In this document: positions 11,576 to 20,405 of the stretch, one piece after another
How positions within the stretch are numbered: position 1 is the first letter of the stretch
Layout of the letters: the number at the start of each line of letters is the position of its first letter
DNA from: Sandaracinus amylolyticus
Lineage (GTDB): Bacteria > Myxococcota_A > Polyangia > Polyangiales > Sandaracinaceae
DNA: 64,000 nucleotides
NCBI RefSeq assembly: GCF_000737325.1
Contig: NZ_CP011125.1
Location: 4,464,001-4,528,000 of the forward strand
Direction of reading: 5' to 3'
Notes under the pieces: generated by a model
What the model was told of the DNA's origin: nothing
The model's input: only the letters and a program-made list of their open reading frames with translations
The model's database searches: none
Program-made: the position numbers and the translations under genes

Positions 11576-12169
11576 ATGGCGGAATTCGAGATCAAGGTGC
11601 TCGAGCTCGAAGCGGGCGGGAAGCAGTACGACTTCCCGCTCCGCCGCGCGTGGCTCGACGCATCGCTCGGTCTGGCCGACGCGAAGCCCGGTGACGCGCT
11701 CAAGGCCGATCCCGCGCAGCCCGACGGCGTGGTGTCCGTCTGGGTCGAGAAGACCGGCGAGGACGTGGTCGTGCGCGGCCGCGTCAAGACGCACCTGATC
11801 GCCGAGTGCGCGCGCTGCCTCGGCGAGGCGCACGTCCCGGTCGACACCGCGGTCACCGCGCTGTTCACCGCGCGCGGCGAGACGATTCGTCCCGTCGCCG
11901 ACGAAGAGGACCTGACGCCCGAGGAGCTCGACACCGAGTTCTATCGCGGCGACACCGTCGTCCTCGATGCGCTCGTGCGCGAGCACGTGCTGCTCGAGGT
12001 CCCGATGCAGACGCTCTGCAGCGAGACCTGCACGGGCCTCGAGGTCCCCGCCGCGATCCGCGGCCCGGCCGACCTCCACGAGGCGCCGATCCACGAAGGA
12101 AAGAAGGTCGATCCGCGCCTCGCGCCGCTGATGGACCTGATGGACAAGACGAAGAAGAAGGGCTCCTGA
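11576..12169 (+). CDS. yceD: YceD/DUF177 family protein
   Basis: The 197 residues carry the DUF177 core: HLIAECARCLG with its Cys-x-x-Cys, a long acidic middle (EEDLTPEELDTEF), and the second Cys-x-x-x-Cys motif (LCSETCTGL). DUF177 proteins are almost always encoded directly before rpmF, as here. They have been tied to 23S rRNA accumulation in some bacteria and plants, and the exact role is not settled. The chosen ATG at 11576 lies just downstream of the promoter; the frame is open upstream but reads like non-coding sequence. Confidence 0.9.
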   Translation: MAEFEIKVLELEAGGKQYDFPLRRAWLDASLGLADAKPGDALKADPAQPDGVVSVWVEKTGEDVVVRGRVKTHLIAECARCLGEAHVPVDTAVTALFTARGETIRPVADEEDLTPEELDTEFYRGDTVVLDALVREHVLLEVPMQTLCSETCTGLEVPAAIRGPADLHEAPIHEGKKVDPRLAPLMDLMDKTKKKGS

Positions 12170-12196
12170 GCCGAGCCCACCCGAGGAGGATCCACC

Positions 12197-12394
12197 GTGG
12201 CCGTTCCGAAGCGCCGTACCACCCGTTCCAAGCGCAACATGCGTCGCGCGAACCACGACAAGGTCGCCGCCCCGACGATCGTCGCCTGCGCCAACTGTGG
12301 CGCGATGACGGTCCCGCACCGGGTGTGCGAGGCCTGCGGCCACTACGGCGGCCGTCAGGTGAAGGACAAGGGCCAGGCCGAGAGCGAGTCCTGA
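12197..12394 (+). CDS. rpmF: 50S ribosomal protein L32
   Basis: A 65-residue protein beginning AVPKRRTTRSKRNMRRA, the hallmark L32 N-terminus. Two Cys-x-x-Cys pairs (CANC and CEAC) make it the zinc-binding form of L32. It has a GTG start at 12197 with GAGGAGGA placed seven bases upstream. It is the second gene of the operon, followed by the fatty-acid synthesis genes in the conserved order. Confidence 0.97.
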   Translation: MAVPKRRTTRSKRNMRRANHDKVAAPTIVACANCGAMTVPHRVCEACGHYGGRQVKDKGQAESES

Positions 12395-12440
12395 TCGGAT
12401 CGGATCCCGATCGCCGGGGGGGCGGTCGACCGGAGGGAAC

Positions 12441-13187
12441 GTGTTCGATCTGAAGGACAGAGTCGCGCTGGTCACCGGTGGCTCGCGCGGGATCGGCCGC
12501 GCGTGCTGCGTCGCGCTCGCGAAGCAGGGCGCGTACGTCGCGATCAACTACTCGAGCAACGAGAGCGCCGCGGCGCAGACGCTCGACGTCGTGCGCGCGG
12601 CGGGCGGCGACGGCGAGATCATCCGCTTCGACGTGGCGGATCCCGAGGCGTGCGACCAAGCGGTCACCGACCTCGTGAAGCGGAAGGGGCGCCTCGACAT
12701 CCTCGTGAACAACGCGGGGATCGCGATGGACCAGCTGCTGATCCGCATCAAGCCGGAGGAGCTCGAGAAGACGTTCTCGACGAACGTCGCGGGCTCGCTC
12801 TGGTGCGCGAAGGCGGCGATGCGCCCGATGATGAAGGCCAAGCGCGGCCGCATCATCAACCTGTCGAGCGTCGTGGCCGAGTCGGGCAACCCCGGGCAGG
12901 CCGTGTACTCGGCCAGCAAGGCCGCGCTGCTGGGGTTGACGAAGACGCTCGCGCGGGAGTACGCCTCGCGCGGCGTCACGGTCAACGCCGTGGCGCCCGG
13001 CTTCATCGAGACGGACATGACGTCGAGCCTGCCGGAGCAGGCGAAGCAGGCGATCGTCGCCCAGACCCCGCTCGGGCGTCAGGGCACGGCGGAGGAGGTG
13101 GCCGCCGCGGTCGTCTTCCTCGCGAGCGACGAGGCCTCGTACGTCACGGGTCAGACCATCCGCGTCAACGGCGGCATGTACGTGTGA
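12441..13187 (+). CDS. fabG: 3-oxoacyl-[acyl-carrier-protein] reductase
   Basis: The 248 residues form a classical short-chain dehydrogenase. It has the NADPH motif TGGSRGIGRA, NNAG, the catalytic Ser in NLSSV, YSASK (Tyr and Lys), and the C-terminal GGMYV ending typical of FabG. It reduces 3-oxoacyl-ACP in the elongation cycle. It has a GTG start with GGAGGG upstream. It sits between rpmF and acpP. Confidence 0.96.
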   Translation: MFDLKDRVALVTGGSRGIGRACCVALAKQGAYVAINYSSNESAAAQTLDVVRAAGGDGEIIRFDVADPEACDQAVTDLVKRKGRLDILVNNAGIAMDQLLIRIKPEELEKTFSTNVAGSLWCAKAAMRPMMKAKRGRIINLSSVVAESGNPGQAVYSASKAALLGLTKTLAREYASRGVTVNAVAPGFIETDMTSSLPEQAKQAIVAQTPLGRQGTAEEVAAAVVFLASDEASYVTGQTIRVNGGMYV

Positions 13188-13197
13188 GCACGCGCAG

Positions 13198-13215
13198 CGC
13201 TCCGAGGGCGGAGCG
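13198..13215 (+). other. stem-loop between fabG and acpP
   Basis: CGCTCCG (13198-13204) and CGGAGCG (13209-13215) form a perfect 7-base stem with a 4-base loop in the 72-base gap. There is no T-run after it, so it is more likely an RNA stability or processing element than a full terminator. Confidence 0.5.
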
Positions 13216-13259
13216 TCTGGCGCAAGGATTCAGGCGGTCGGAGCAAGAGAGGACCGAGC

Positions 13260-13496
13260 ATGGAGATCGCAGACAAGGTCAAGGAGATCGTCTCGCAGCA
13301 GCTCGACGTCGACGTCGCGCAGATCAAGCCGGAGTCGCAGTTCATCGACGACCTCGGCGCCGACTCGCTCGCGATCGTGGAGCTCGTGCTCGCGTTCGAA
13401 GAGCAGTTCGAGATCGACATCCCCGACGAGGACACCGAGAAGATCCGCACGGTCGGCGACGCGATTTCCTATATCTCGACGCGTACCAAGAAGTGA
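13260..13496 (+). CDS. acpP: acyl carrier protein
   Basis: The 78-residue acidic protein has the phosphopantetheine site [10 protein letters not shown], where the Ser carries the prosthetic group, and the usual [12 protein letters not shown] segment. It shuttles acyl chains between the Fab enzymes. Start ATG with a GAGAGGA Shine-Dalgarno-like stretch upstream. It is flanked on both sides by spacers rich in hairpins, which may set its expression apart from fabG and fabF. Confidence 0.96.
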   Translation: MEIADKVKEIVSQQLDVDVAQIKPESQFIDDLGADSLAIVELVLAFEEQFEIDIPDEDTEKIRTVGDAISYISTRTKK

Positions 13497-13502
13497 TCGG
13501 GT

Positions 13503-13589
13503 CCGACTCGCCGTACAGGTGAGTCGGCAGATCCTCCGCAGAGCGGAGCGACTCTGGAACAGGCTGGGTCTTTACCGAGACCCAGCCTG
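13503..13589 (+). other. three consecutive stem-loops between acpP and fabF
   Basis: The 114-base spacer holds three perfect hairpins in a row. The first is CCGACTC/GAGTCGG (13503-13509 with 13521-13527), the second CTCCGC/GCGGAG (13534-13539 with 13543-13548), and the third a 12-base stem (13560-13571 with 13578-13589) around a 6-base loop. None has a T-run. Partial termination, or protection of the acpP message, would fit the high demand for ACP. Confidence 0.6.
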
Positions 13590-13610
13590 AAACCTTCGGA
13601 GAGGCGGAAG

Positions 13611-14873
13611 ATGCGTAGGGTGGTCGTCACGGGAGTGGGCGCGGTGAGCCCGGTGGGCGCGGACGTCGAGACCACCTGGAACGCTCTGCTCGCAGGCAAG
13701 AGCGGCATCGGGCCGATCCAGCGGTTCGACGCGAGCACGTTCGCGTGCCGCATCGCCGGCGAGTGCCTCGACTTCGATCCCGAGAAGTACATCGAGAAGA
13801 AGCGGCTCCGCGAGGGCGATCGCTTCATCCACCTCGCGATGGGCGCGTCCGTGCAGGCGGTCGAGCGCTCGGGCCTGCTCGCGACGCCGCTCTCGGAGGA
13901 CGACCTCGAGCGCGTCGGCACGTTCATCGGCGTCGGTCTCTGCGGTCTCGAGCTGATCGAGCGCATGAAGGAGACGCTGCTCGAGAAGGGCCCCCGCCGC
14001 ATCTCGCCGTACTTCATCCCCGCGGCGATCTCGAACCTCGCGCCGGGTCACGTCTCGATGCGCTACGGGTTCAAGGGCCCGAACTACACGACGACGAGCG
14101 CGTGCTCGTCGGGCGCGCACGCGGTGGGCGAGGCGTTCCGCTGGATCCAGCGCGGCGACATCGACGTCGCGGTCGCGGGCGGCGCGGAGAGCACGATCAG
14201 CGGGCTCGGCGTGGGCGGGTTCACGGCGATGCGCGCGCTCAGCGAGCGCAACGACGAGCCGCAGCGCGCGAGCCGTCCGTTCGACCGTGACCGCGACGGC
14301 TTCGTGATGGCCGAGGGCGCGGGCGTGATGATCCTCGAGGAGCGCGAGCGCGCGATCGCGCGCGGCGCGAACATCCTCTGCGAGATCCTCGGCTACGGCG
14401 CGACGAGCGACGCGTACCACCTGACGCAGCCGGCCCCGGAGGGCGAGGGCGCGCAGCGTGCGATGAAGAACGCGCTCCGCGACGGCAAGATCGATCTCGA
14501 GCGCGTGCACTACGTCAACGCGCACGCGACGAGCACGCCGACCGGCGACAAGCAGGAGCTGCAGGCGCTCAAGAAGATCTTCGGCGAGCGCGCGCTGGGG
14601 AAGAAGGACGCGAACGGCGTCTGGATCTCGGCGACGAAGAGCATGACCGGGCACCTGCTCGGCGCGGCGGGCGGCATCGAGGCCGTGTTCGCGGTGCTCG
14701 CGCTGCGCGACGGCGCGGTTCCGCCGACGATCAACCTCGAGAACCCCGACGACGAGGCCGAGGGCATGGATCTCGTGCCGCACGAGGCGCGTCGTCGTTC
14801 GATGGACGTGGTGCTCTCGAACAGCTTCGGGTTCGGCGGGACGAACGTCACGCTCGCCTTCGGCAAGCACTGA
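13611..14873 (+). CDS. fabF: 3-oxoacyl-[acyl-carrier-protein] synthase II
   Basis: The 420 residues match KAS II, the condensing enzyme of fatty-acid elongation. The catalytic Cys lies in TTSACSSGAHAVGEA, followed by the two His motifs NAHATSTPTGD and TGHLLGAAGG and the Gly-rich C-terminus NSFGFGGTN. It starts with ATG (GGAGAGGCGGAAG before it). Last gene of the operon; a strong G/C hairpin begins eight bases after its stop. Confidence 0.97.
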   Translation: MRRVVVTGVGAVSPVGADVETTWNALLAGKSGIGPIQRFDASTFACRIAGECLDFDPEKYIEKKRLREGDRFIHLAMGASVQAVERSGLLATPLSEDDLERVGTFIGVGLCGLELIERMKETLLEKGPRRISPYFIPAAISNLAPGHVSMRYGFKGPNYTTTSACSSGAHAVGEAFRWIQRGDIDVAVAGGAESTISGLGVGGFTAMRALSERNDEPQRASRPFDRDRDGFVMAEGAGVMILEERERAIARGANILCEILGYGATSDAYHLTQPAPEGEGAQRAMKNALRDGKIDLERVHYVNAHATSTPTGDKQELQALKKIFGERALGKKDANGVWISATKSMTGHLLGAAGGIEAVFAVLALRDGAVPPTINLENPDDEAEGMDLVPHEARRRSMDVVLSNSFGFGGTNVTLAFGKH

Positions 14874-14880
14874 TTCTCCC

Positions 14881-15060
14881 GGGGGGCTCCGCCCCCCCTC
14901 GACCCCGGCCGCTTCGCGCTGCGCGCGGGGCCCCAGCCCGCTCGCGTCTCGAGCTTGCGAGCGGGTCGCGGGCGGGGAGCCAGCCGCGCGCGCGTCTCGA
15001 GCTTGCGAGGGGCGGGGCGACGGGCTCCAGCCGCGCGTCTCGAGCTTGCGAGCGGGCCGG
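14881..15060 (+). repeat. G/C hairpin element followed by repeats with a CTCGAGCTTGCGAG core
   Basis: GGGGGGC-TCC-GCCCCCC (14881-14897) forms a 7-base stem right after fabF and may end its transcript. A second G/C-rich arm pair follows (to 14934). Behind it are three copies of GCGTCTCGAGCTTGCGAG with G/C spacers. In the first copy, CCCGCTCGC/GCGAGCGGG forms a perfect 9-base stem. The first 55 bases match the element at 47801. No coding signal is visible in the 330-base gap. Confidence 0.75.
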
Positions 15061-15203
15061 CCGATCCCGGTCGTTCGCACCACGTGAGCCGACGGCTGCG
15101 CGCGAGCCGAACGTGGGTCAGGGTTGGGCACCCGACGACGGCGAACGCCAACCCAGGATGGCGCAACGCTCAGTCGGGTACGCTGCTTGCCAGGAGCTCG
15201 TGC

Positions 15204-15647
15204 ATGTCGTCGTCGGACTCGATCGTCATCGCTTGTGATCACGCCGGACTGCCGCTGAAGCAAGAGATCGTCGCCGCGCTCCAGGAGCTCGGCCGCGCGT
15301 TCGAGGATCTCGGCACGCACGACACTGCCTCGGTCGACTATCCCGACTATGCCCGCCGTGCCTCATCGCTGATCGTGGAGGGCAAGCACCGGTTCGCGGT
15401 GCTGATCTGCGGGAGCGGCGTCGGGATGGCCATCGCGGCGAACAAGCTCCCGCAGATCCGCGCCGTCGTGTGCAGCGAGCCCTACAGCGCCGCGATGTCG
15501 CGCCGGCACAACGACGCGAACGTGCTCTGCATGGGCGCCCGCGTCGTCGGTCCGGGCCTGGCGCGCGAGATCCTCGAGGCGTTCCTCGGTCAACAGTTCG
15601 AAGGCGGTCGCCACCAGCGCCGCGTCGACAAGCTCGAGGCGTGCTGA
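15204..15647 (+). CDS. rpiB: ribose-5-phosphate isomerase B
   Basis: The 147 residues carry the RpiB/LacAB signatures: ACDHAGLPLKQ, VDYPDYA, the active-site Cys in LICGSGVGMAIAANK, and SRRHNDANVLCMGARVVG with the catalytic His. The enzyme interconverts ribose-5-P and ribulose-5-P in the pentose phosphate pathway. The start at 15204 has CAGGAG upstream and matches the usual length. A longer open frame upstream runs into repeat DNA. Confidence 0.95.
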   Translation: MSSSDSIVIACDHAGLPLKQEIVAALQELGRAFEDLGTHDTASVDYPDYARRASSLIVEGKHRFAVLICGSGVGMAIAANKLPQIRAVVCSEPYSAAMSRRHNDANVLCMGARVVGPGLAREILEAFLGQQFEGGRHQRRVDKLEAC

Positions 15648-15651
15648 TCGC

Positions 15652-15849
15652 GTGAAGCTCCCCGTCGACCGCGTGTTCCGCGACGAGCGCGTCCGCTACG
15701 TGCTGAAGCTGCACTGCGAGGACTGCGCGCTCTGGGACGACACGCGCGACGCGTGCGCGCACGGATACCCGACCGACGAGCACCGTGCGCCGCGCGACGC
15801 GGAGAGCGATCAGCGAGTCGTGTTCTGCAAGGACTTCGAGGTGGCGTGA
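15652..15849 (+). CDS. small four-cysteine protein, function unknown
   Basis: A 65-residue protein with a GTG start four bases after rpiB, so probably co-translated with it. Cys residues occur as HCEDCALWDD, then DACAHGYPT, then VVFCKDF, spaced like a small zinc or Fe-S knuckle. I do not recognise the family. Confidence 0.7.
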   Translation: MKLPVDRVFRDERVRYVLKLHCEDCALWDDTRDACAHGYPTDEHRAPRDAESDQRVVFCKDFEVA

Positions 15850-15877
15850 CGCGGGCGCTTCGCACACGCTCGCGCGC

Positions 15878-16228
15878 ATGATCCGAACCCTGCTCCCAGC
15901 GCTCGTCTTCGCCCTCGTTGGTTGTTCGAGCACGAGCCCTCCCGATCGCGTCCGCGAGCTCGTCTGCGCCGCGCAGGCGTCAGACGCGCAGTGCAGTGAA
16001 GCGTGTCGCGCGGCGACCACGACGTGCGGCGAGCTCTGGAGTCGCATCGACGAGCTCGGCAGCACGATGGGTGCGTGCCTCGACGCGTGCCCGACCATCG
16101 AGGTCTGCGACGGTGGCTCGCAGTACCACTGCGACTGCTACGCGGATTGTGTCGCCGCGCAGAGCGAGGCAGTGCAGGACGCGCTGCTCGAAGCGAACGA
16201 GTGCGAGCTCCCTCCGGAGTGCCGCTGA
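15878..16228 (+). CDS. small Cys-rich lipoprotein
   Basis: The 116 residues open with a lipoprotein signal ending LVGC. The mature part has about ten cysteines in repeated CxxxC spacings, probably disulfide-bonded outside the cytoplasm. Family not recognised. It converges with the gene ending at 16235. Confidence 0.7.
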   Translation: MIRTLLPALVFALVGCSSTSPPDRVRELVCAAQASDAQCSEACRAATTTCGELWSRIDELGSTMGACLDACPTIEVCDGGSQYHCDCYADCVAAQSEAVQDALLEANECELPPECR

Positions 16229-16234
16229 TCGCGA

Positions 16235-16750
16235 TCAGCCGTCGACGTAGGGCACACCGAGCACGCGCGCGAGCTGCTGCGCGCCGATGCGCATCGGCCA
16301 CTTCATGCGATCCGCGCGGATCTCGCGGCGCGACGGCAGGAGCGCGATCGCGTGCGCGCCGACGCCGCGCTTGATCACGAGGTCCCACTCGAGGTCGAGC
16401 GCCTTGCGCTCCTCGACCGCGATGCGCGTCGAGACGACGGTGACTCCGGTGATCTGCGCGAGGTCCATCGACGCGCGGCCGAGGCGCAGCTTGCCCGCCG
16501 CGCGGTCGATCACGAGCGGCGACGGCGTCGTCCATGCCCACGCGGCGTACAGGACGAACGGTGCGGCAAGCGCGAGCGGGATCGCGAGCACGAAGAGGCG
16601 CTCGATCGAGAGCACGCTCGCGAGCGAGCCCATTCGCGCGAGCTCGAGCAGCATCAACGCCTCGATCGGCAGCACCACGAGCAGCGACGCGATCGCGAGC
16701 AGCGTGGGGAGCCACGGCGGCGCGATCAGCGAATCACGGATGGGTGTCAT
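16235..16750 (-). CDS. small membrane protein, function unknown
   Basis: About 171 residues from the ATG at 16750, which has AAGAGAG just upstream. Two long hydrophobic stretches (about 12-40 and 50-75) span the membrane; the rest is a soluble beta-rich tail with the look of a PH-like cytoplasmic domain (IDRAAGKLRLGRASMDLAQI). It sits 32 bases downstream of ligA on the same strand. Confidence 0.65.
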   Translation of the reverse strand: MTPIRDSLIAPPWLPTLLAIASLLVVLPIEALMLLELARMGSLASVLSIERLFVLAIPLALAAPFVLYAAWAWTTPSPLVIDRAAGKLRLGRASMDLAQITGVTVVSTRIAVEERKALDLEWDLVIKRGVGAHAIALLPSRREIRADRMKWPMRIGAQQLARVLGVPYVDG

Positions 16751-16782
16751 GCTCTCTTCTTGTCGACCACGCGCCGCGCCCG

Positions 16783-18855
16783 TCACGCGCCCGTGCCGGC
16801 GAGCAGCGCGAGGAGCGCGCTCTCGTCGAGGACCGCGACGCCCAGGCTCTGCGCCTGCTCGAGCTTCGTGCCCGCCTCGGCGCCCGCGACGACGTAGTCG
16901 GTCTTCTTGCTCACCGAGCTCGACACGCGGCCGCCCGCGGCCCGGATGCGCGCGCTCGCGGCCTCGCGAGAGAGGCCCGGCAGCGTCCCGGTGAGCACGA
17001 ACGTCTTGCCCGCGACGCCCTCGACCGCGATCGCGCGCTCCTCGACCGCATCGAGCTTCACGCCGTGCGACGCGAGGCCGCGCACGATGTCGCGCATCGC
17101 GGGCGACGCGAGCACCGCGAAGATCACGTCCGCGCTCCGTCGCGCGAGCCCCGGGATCACGCCGGTCCCGCTCGTGGGCGCGACCTCCGCGATCGCGCCC
17201 TGGTCGCCCGCGACGTAGCGCTCTGCGAACGCGAGCAGCGCGTCCATCGTGCGGAAGTGAAGGGCGAGATCGCGCGCGAGCGTCTCGCCCACGTGACGGA
17301 TCGCGAGCCCGTGGAGCAGGCGCGTCAGCCCGCGCTCCTTCGCGCCCGCGATGCGCTCCGCGATCTTCTGCGCGCTCTTGTCGCCCATGCGGTCCAGCTG
17401 CGCGAGATCACGCGCGCGCAGCGCGAAGAGCTGATCCGGCGTGCGCACCGCGAGCTTCGTAACGAGCTGATCGACCACCGAGTCGCCGAGCCCCTCGACG
17501 TCCATCGCCTTGCGCGACGCGAAGTGCGCGAGCCGCTCGCGCAGCTGATCGGGACAGCGCGGGCTCGTGCAGAAGAGGAAGATCTCCTCGCGCTCCAGCG
17601 CGCTGCCGCACGAGGGGCACACGCTCGGCGCAGTGAACGAGGCGGTGCCCGGCGCGCGGAGCGCGTGCTCCGCGAGCGCGACCTGCGGGATGATGTCGCC
17701 CGCCTTCTCGACCGCCACCCAGTCGCCGACGCGCACGTCCTTGCGCTCGAGCTCGACGAAGTTGTGCAGGCTCGCGCGCACCACGGTCGTCTGCGCGAGG
17801 CGCACCGGCGCGAGCTCCGCGACCGGCGTGAGCTTGCCCGACTTGCCGACCGTCACCGTGATCCCGAGCACGCGCGTGAGGCGTCGCTCGGGTGGGAACT
17901 TCCACGCGACGCCCCAGTGCGGATGGTGGCTCGTCGCACCGAGCCGCGCGTGCGCGTCGCGATCGTCGATCTTCAGCACCATGCCGTCGATCTCGAACGG
18001 CAGCGACGCGCGCTTCGCGGTCCAGGCCTCGCAGACGTCGATCGCCTCGTCGAGCGTCGTCACGTGCGTCGCGAGATCGGCGTACGTCGGCGCCCCGAGA
18101 TCGCGCAGCCAAGCGAGCAGACCGCGCTGCGTGCGCGGCACCGCGACGTCGTCCGATGCGCGCGCGAGCTGGTAGAGGAAACAAGCGAGCCCGGCCTCGC
18201 GCAGCCCGCGCACGTCCTTGCGCTTCACGAGGCCGGCGCACCCGTTGCGCGGGTTCGCGAGCGGCGCCTCGCCGGCAGCGATCAGCGCGGCGTTGTGCCG
18301 CTCGAACGCATCGCGCGGCCAGTAGAGCTCGCCTCGCAGCTCGATCGTGCCGTGATCGATCGCGATGCGATCGGGCACCGCGCCCGTCGCGCGCACCTGC
18401 TTCGTCACGTCGTCGCCGCGTGTGCCGTCGCCGCGCGTGATCGCGCGCGCGAGCTCTCCGCGCTCGTAGATCAGCGCGATCGAGATGCCGTCGACCTTCG
18501 GCTCGATGGTGAGCGCGGGCATCGCGTCCTCGGGCATCGCGAGCTCGATCGCGCGACGGGCGATCCACGCCGCGAGCTGGTCGCGCATCGGAATCGGCGC
18601 GCCGCGCTCGTCGCGCCGACCATGCGAGAGCTTGTCGAGCGAGAGCATCGGCACCTCGTGCACGACGCTCGCGAACCCCTCGGTGTGATCGGCGCCGGGG
18701 CGCGCGTCGATCGCGATCCCGAGCCGCTCTGCGAGCACGCGATGGCGCTCCACGAGATCGTCGAAGACCGCGTCGGGGATCTCGGGCGCGCCCGCCCGAT
18801 AGCGCGCCTCGTGGTGCCTGATCTGCGCGTCGAGCGCGTCGAGCTCGTCTCTCAT
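16783..18855 (-). CDS. ligA: NAD-dependent DNA ligase, divergent LigA-type
   Basis: The 690 residues have the LigA domain order: Ia domain, adenylation domain with the lysine motif EPKVDGISI, OB fold, Cys zinc finger (CPSCG with CTSPRC), helix-hairpin-helix region and C-terminal BRCT (about 610-690). It should seal DNA nicks using NAD. Several normally strict positions differ. The Ia motif reads HEARYRAGAPEIPDAVFDDL, where most enzymes have YH and YD. The usual NPRNAAAGSLRQ is NPRNGCAGLVKRK. It may be a paralogue for repair rather than the replicative ligase. The start at 18855 is the first good Met. It is divergent from the PARP gene 111 bases away. Confidence 0.92.
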   Translation of the reverse strand: MRDELDALDAQIRHHEARYRAGAPEIPDAVFDDLVERHRVLAERLGIAIDARPGADHTEGFASVVHEVPMLSLDKLSHGRRDERGAPIPMRDQLAAWIARRAIELAMPEDAMPALTIEPKVDGISIALIYERGELARAITRGDGTRGDDVTKQVRATGAVPDRIAIDHGTIELRGELYWPRDAFERHNAALIAAGEAPLANPRNGCAGLVKRKDVRGLREAGLACFLYQLARASDDVAVPRTQRGLLAWLRDLGAPTYADLATHVTTLDEAIDVCEAWTAKRASLPFEIDGMVLKIDDRDAHARLGATSHHPHWGVAWKFPPERRLTRVLGITVTVGKSGKLTPVAELAPVRLAQTTVVRASLHNFVELERKDVRVGDWVAVEKAGDIIPQVALAEHALRAPGTASFTAPSVCPSCGSALEREEIFLFCTSPRCPDQLRERLAHFASRKAMDVEGLGDSVVDQLVTKLAVRTPDQLFALRARDLAQLDRMGDKSAQKIAERIAGAKERGLTRLLHGLAIRHVGETLARDLALHFRTMDALLAFAERYVAGDQGAIAEVAPTSGTGVIPGLARRSADVIFAVLASPAMRDIVRGLASHGVKLDAVEERAIAVEGVAGKTFVLTGTLPGLSREAASARIRAAGGRVSSSVSKKTDYVVAGAEAGTKLEQAQSLGVAVLDESALLALLAGTGA

Positions 18856-18966
18856 CCGCGCGAGAGAGTACCGCTTGCGGCGTCGCGCGCGTTTCGAGGA
18901 AGCTGCTGCGGCGACGCTCCGTAGAGCCGCTCTGCGGGCTCGAACGGAGCGAGGGAGGGCGAGCGG

Positions 18967-20391
18967 ATGGCCAAGGCGAAGGCGTGGAAGTTGGGGAGCC
19001 CAGGGGAGCCCTCGTTCCCCGGCGACTTCGAGATCGTGAAGCGCGCCGTCCTGCAGCTCACCGACGTCGTCAACAACAACAACAAGTACTACGGCATCGA
19101 GCTGCACCGCGCGGGCAACGCGTACCGCGTGTTCACGCACTACGGGCGCACCGACGACCTCGAGACGAACCCGAACGCAGGCGCGAAGGAGAGCCGCTAC
19201 TTCGACGATCTCGCCTCGGCCGACGCGTGTTACGCGCAGATCTATCGCGAGAAGACCGCCGCCTCGAAGGGCTACAAAGAGGTGTCGCTCGCCTCGAGCA
19301 AGATCGGCTCGCACAAGGCGCGCGGCACGAGCAGCGGGCAGATCGACGAGCGCACGCTCGAGAAGATCGAGGGCGAGAAGGAGAAGCGCGCCGCGATCCC
19401 CAAGTCGACGCTGCCGCCCGGCGTGCAGTCGATGCTGCAGTACGTCTACGACGAGGCGACGAACGCGCTGACGTCGACGGTCGCCGCGAAGATCACCGCG
19501 CACGGCATCGAGACGCCGCTCGGCGTGCTGACCATCGGACAGATCGAGCGCGGCGAGGCGATCCTGAACGACGCGTTCAAGGTCTTCGAGCAGCGCGGCA
19601 CGAAGGCGCAGGCGGAGCTCTCGCGTCTGTCGAGCGACTTCTACTCCGCGATCCCGCACCGCCTCGGCCGCACGCGCGCGGAGATCCAGGCCGCGGTGCT
19701 CGACTCGCTCGAGGAGTTCGCGGCGAAGCAGGAGACGCTGCAGCTCATGCGCGACATGCTCCAGGTCAACGGCGAGGGCGGCAGCGTCCTCTACGACTCG
19801 GAGATCGACGCGAAGTACAAGGCGCTCAACTGCGAGATCGGCTGGATCGAGCCGGGCACCGGGCCGTGGAAGGAGATCGCAGACTACGTCGAGCGCTCGC
19901 AGATCAAGAGCAAGAGCGTGAAGGTGCGCAACGTGATGACGCTGAAGCGCGCCGGCGAGCACGACGCGTTCACCGACGGCATCGGCAACCACCGCATGCT
20001 CTTCCACGGATCGCGCATCAAGAACTGGGTCGGCATCCTCTCGCGCGGGATCCTGCTGCCGAAGATCGTCGTCAGCATGGGCGTGAAGCGCACCGACGCA
20101 GGCTGGCTCGGCAACGGCATCTACTTCGGCGACGCGGCGTGCACGAGCGCGTTCTACACGTCGCCCGGCAAGAAGGGCACGCGCCTCATGAGCGTCGCGC
20201 GCGTCGCGCTCGGCAAGACCGCCGAGTACACGAAGATCACCTACGGGCTGAACGGCCCGCCCGAGGGCTTCGACTCGTGCCACGGCGTGCGCAACAAGCC
20301 GGGCACGTCGTCGCAGTTCGCCGACGACGAGTACGTCGTCTATCGCACGCAACAGCAGCGGCTCGAGTACCTCGTCGAGTTCACGGCGTGA
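18967..20391 (+). CDS. WGR-domain poly(ADP-ribose) polymerase (PARP)
   Basis: The 474 residues form a bacterial PARP. A WGR domain spans about 27-108 (NNNNKYYGIELHR, with HYGRTD in place of the WGR core), a helical regulatory domain about 150-290, and the ADP-ribosyltransferase domain about 300-474. The H-Y-E triad of true PARPs is visible: His347 in LFHGSR, Tyr386 in GNGIYFGD and Glu455 in DDEYVVYR, so chain elongation is possible. In eukaryotic PARPs, WGR binds damaged DNA and relieves the helical domain. It heads a one-strand cluster running to 28877 and is back-to-back with a DNA ligase. GAGGGAGGG precedes the ATG. Confidence 0.95.
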   Translation: MAKAKAWKLGSPGEPSFPGDFEIVKRAVLQLTDVVNNNNKYYGIELHRAGNAYRVFTHYGRTDDLETNPNAGAKESRYFDDLASADACYAQIYREKTAASKGYKEVSLASSKIGSHKARGTSSGQIDERTLEKIEGEKEKRAAIPKSTLPPGVQSMLQYVYDEATNALTSTVAAKITAHGIETPLGVLTIGQIERGEAILNDAFKVFEQRGTKAQAELSRLSSDFYSAIPHRLGRTRAEIQAAVLDSLEEFAAKQETLQLMRDMLQVNGEGGSVLYDSEIDAKYKALNCEIGWIEPGTGPWKEIADYVERSQIKSKSVKVRNVMTLKRAGEHDAFTDGIGNHRMLFHGSRIKNWVGILSRGILLPKIVVSMGVKRTDAGWLGNGIYFGDAACTSAFYTSPGKKGTRLMSVARVALGKTAEYTKITYGLNGPPEGFDSCHGVRNKPGTSSQFADDEYVVYRTQQQRLEYLVEFTA

Positions 20392-20405
20392 GAGGAGAAG
20401 CAGCG

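Noticed and set aside
16783-20352. Long minus frame that extends ligA by about 500 codons
   Set aside because: The extension is antisense to the PARP gene, whose plus-strand domains are unmistakable. LigA begins at 18855.
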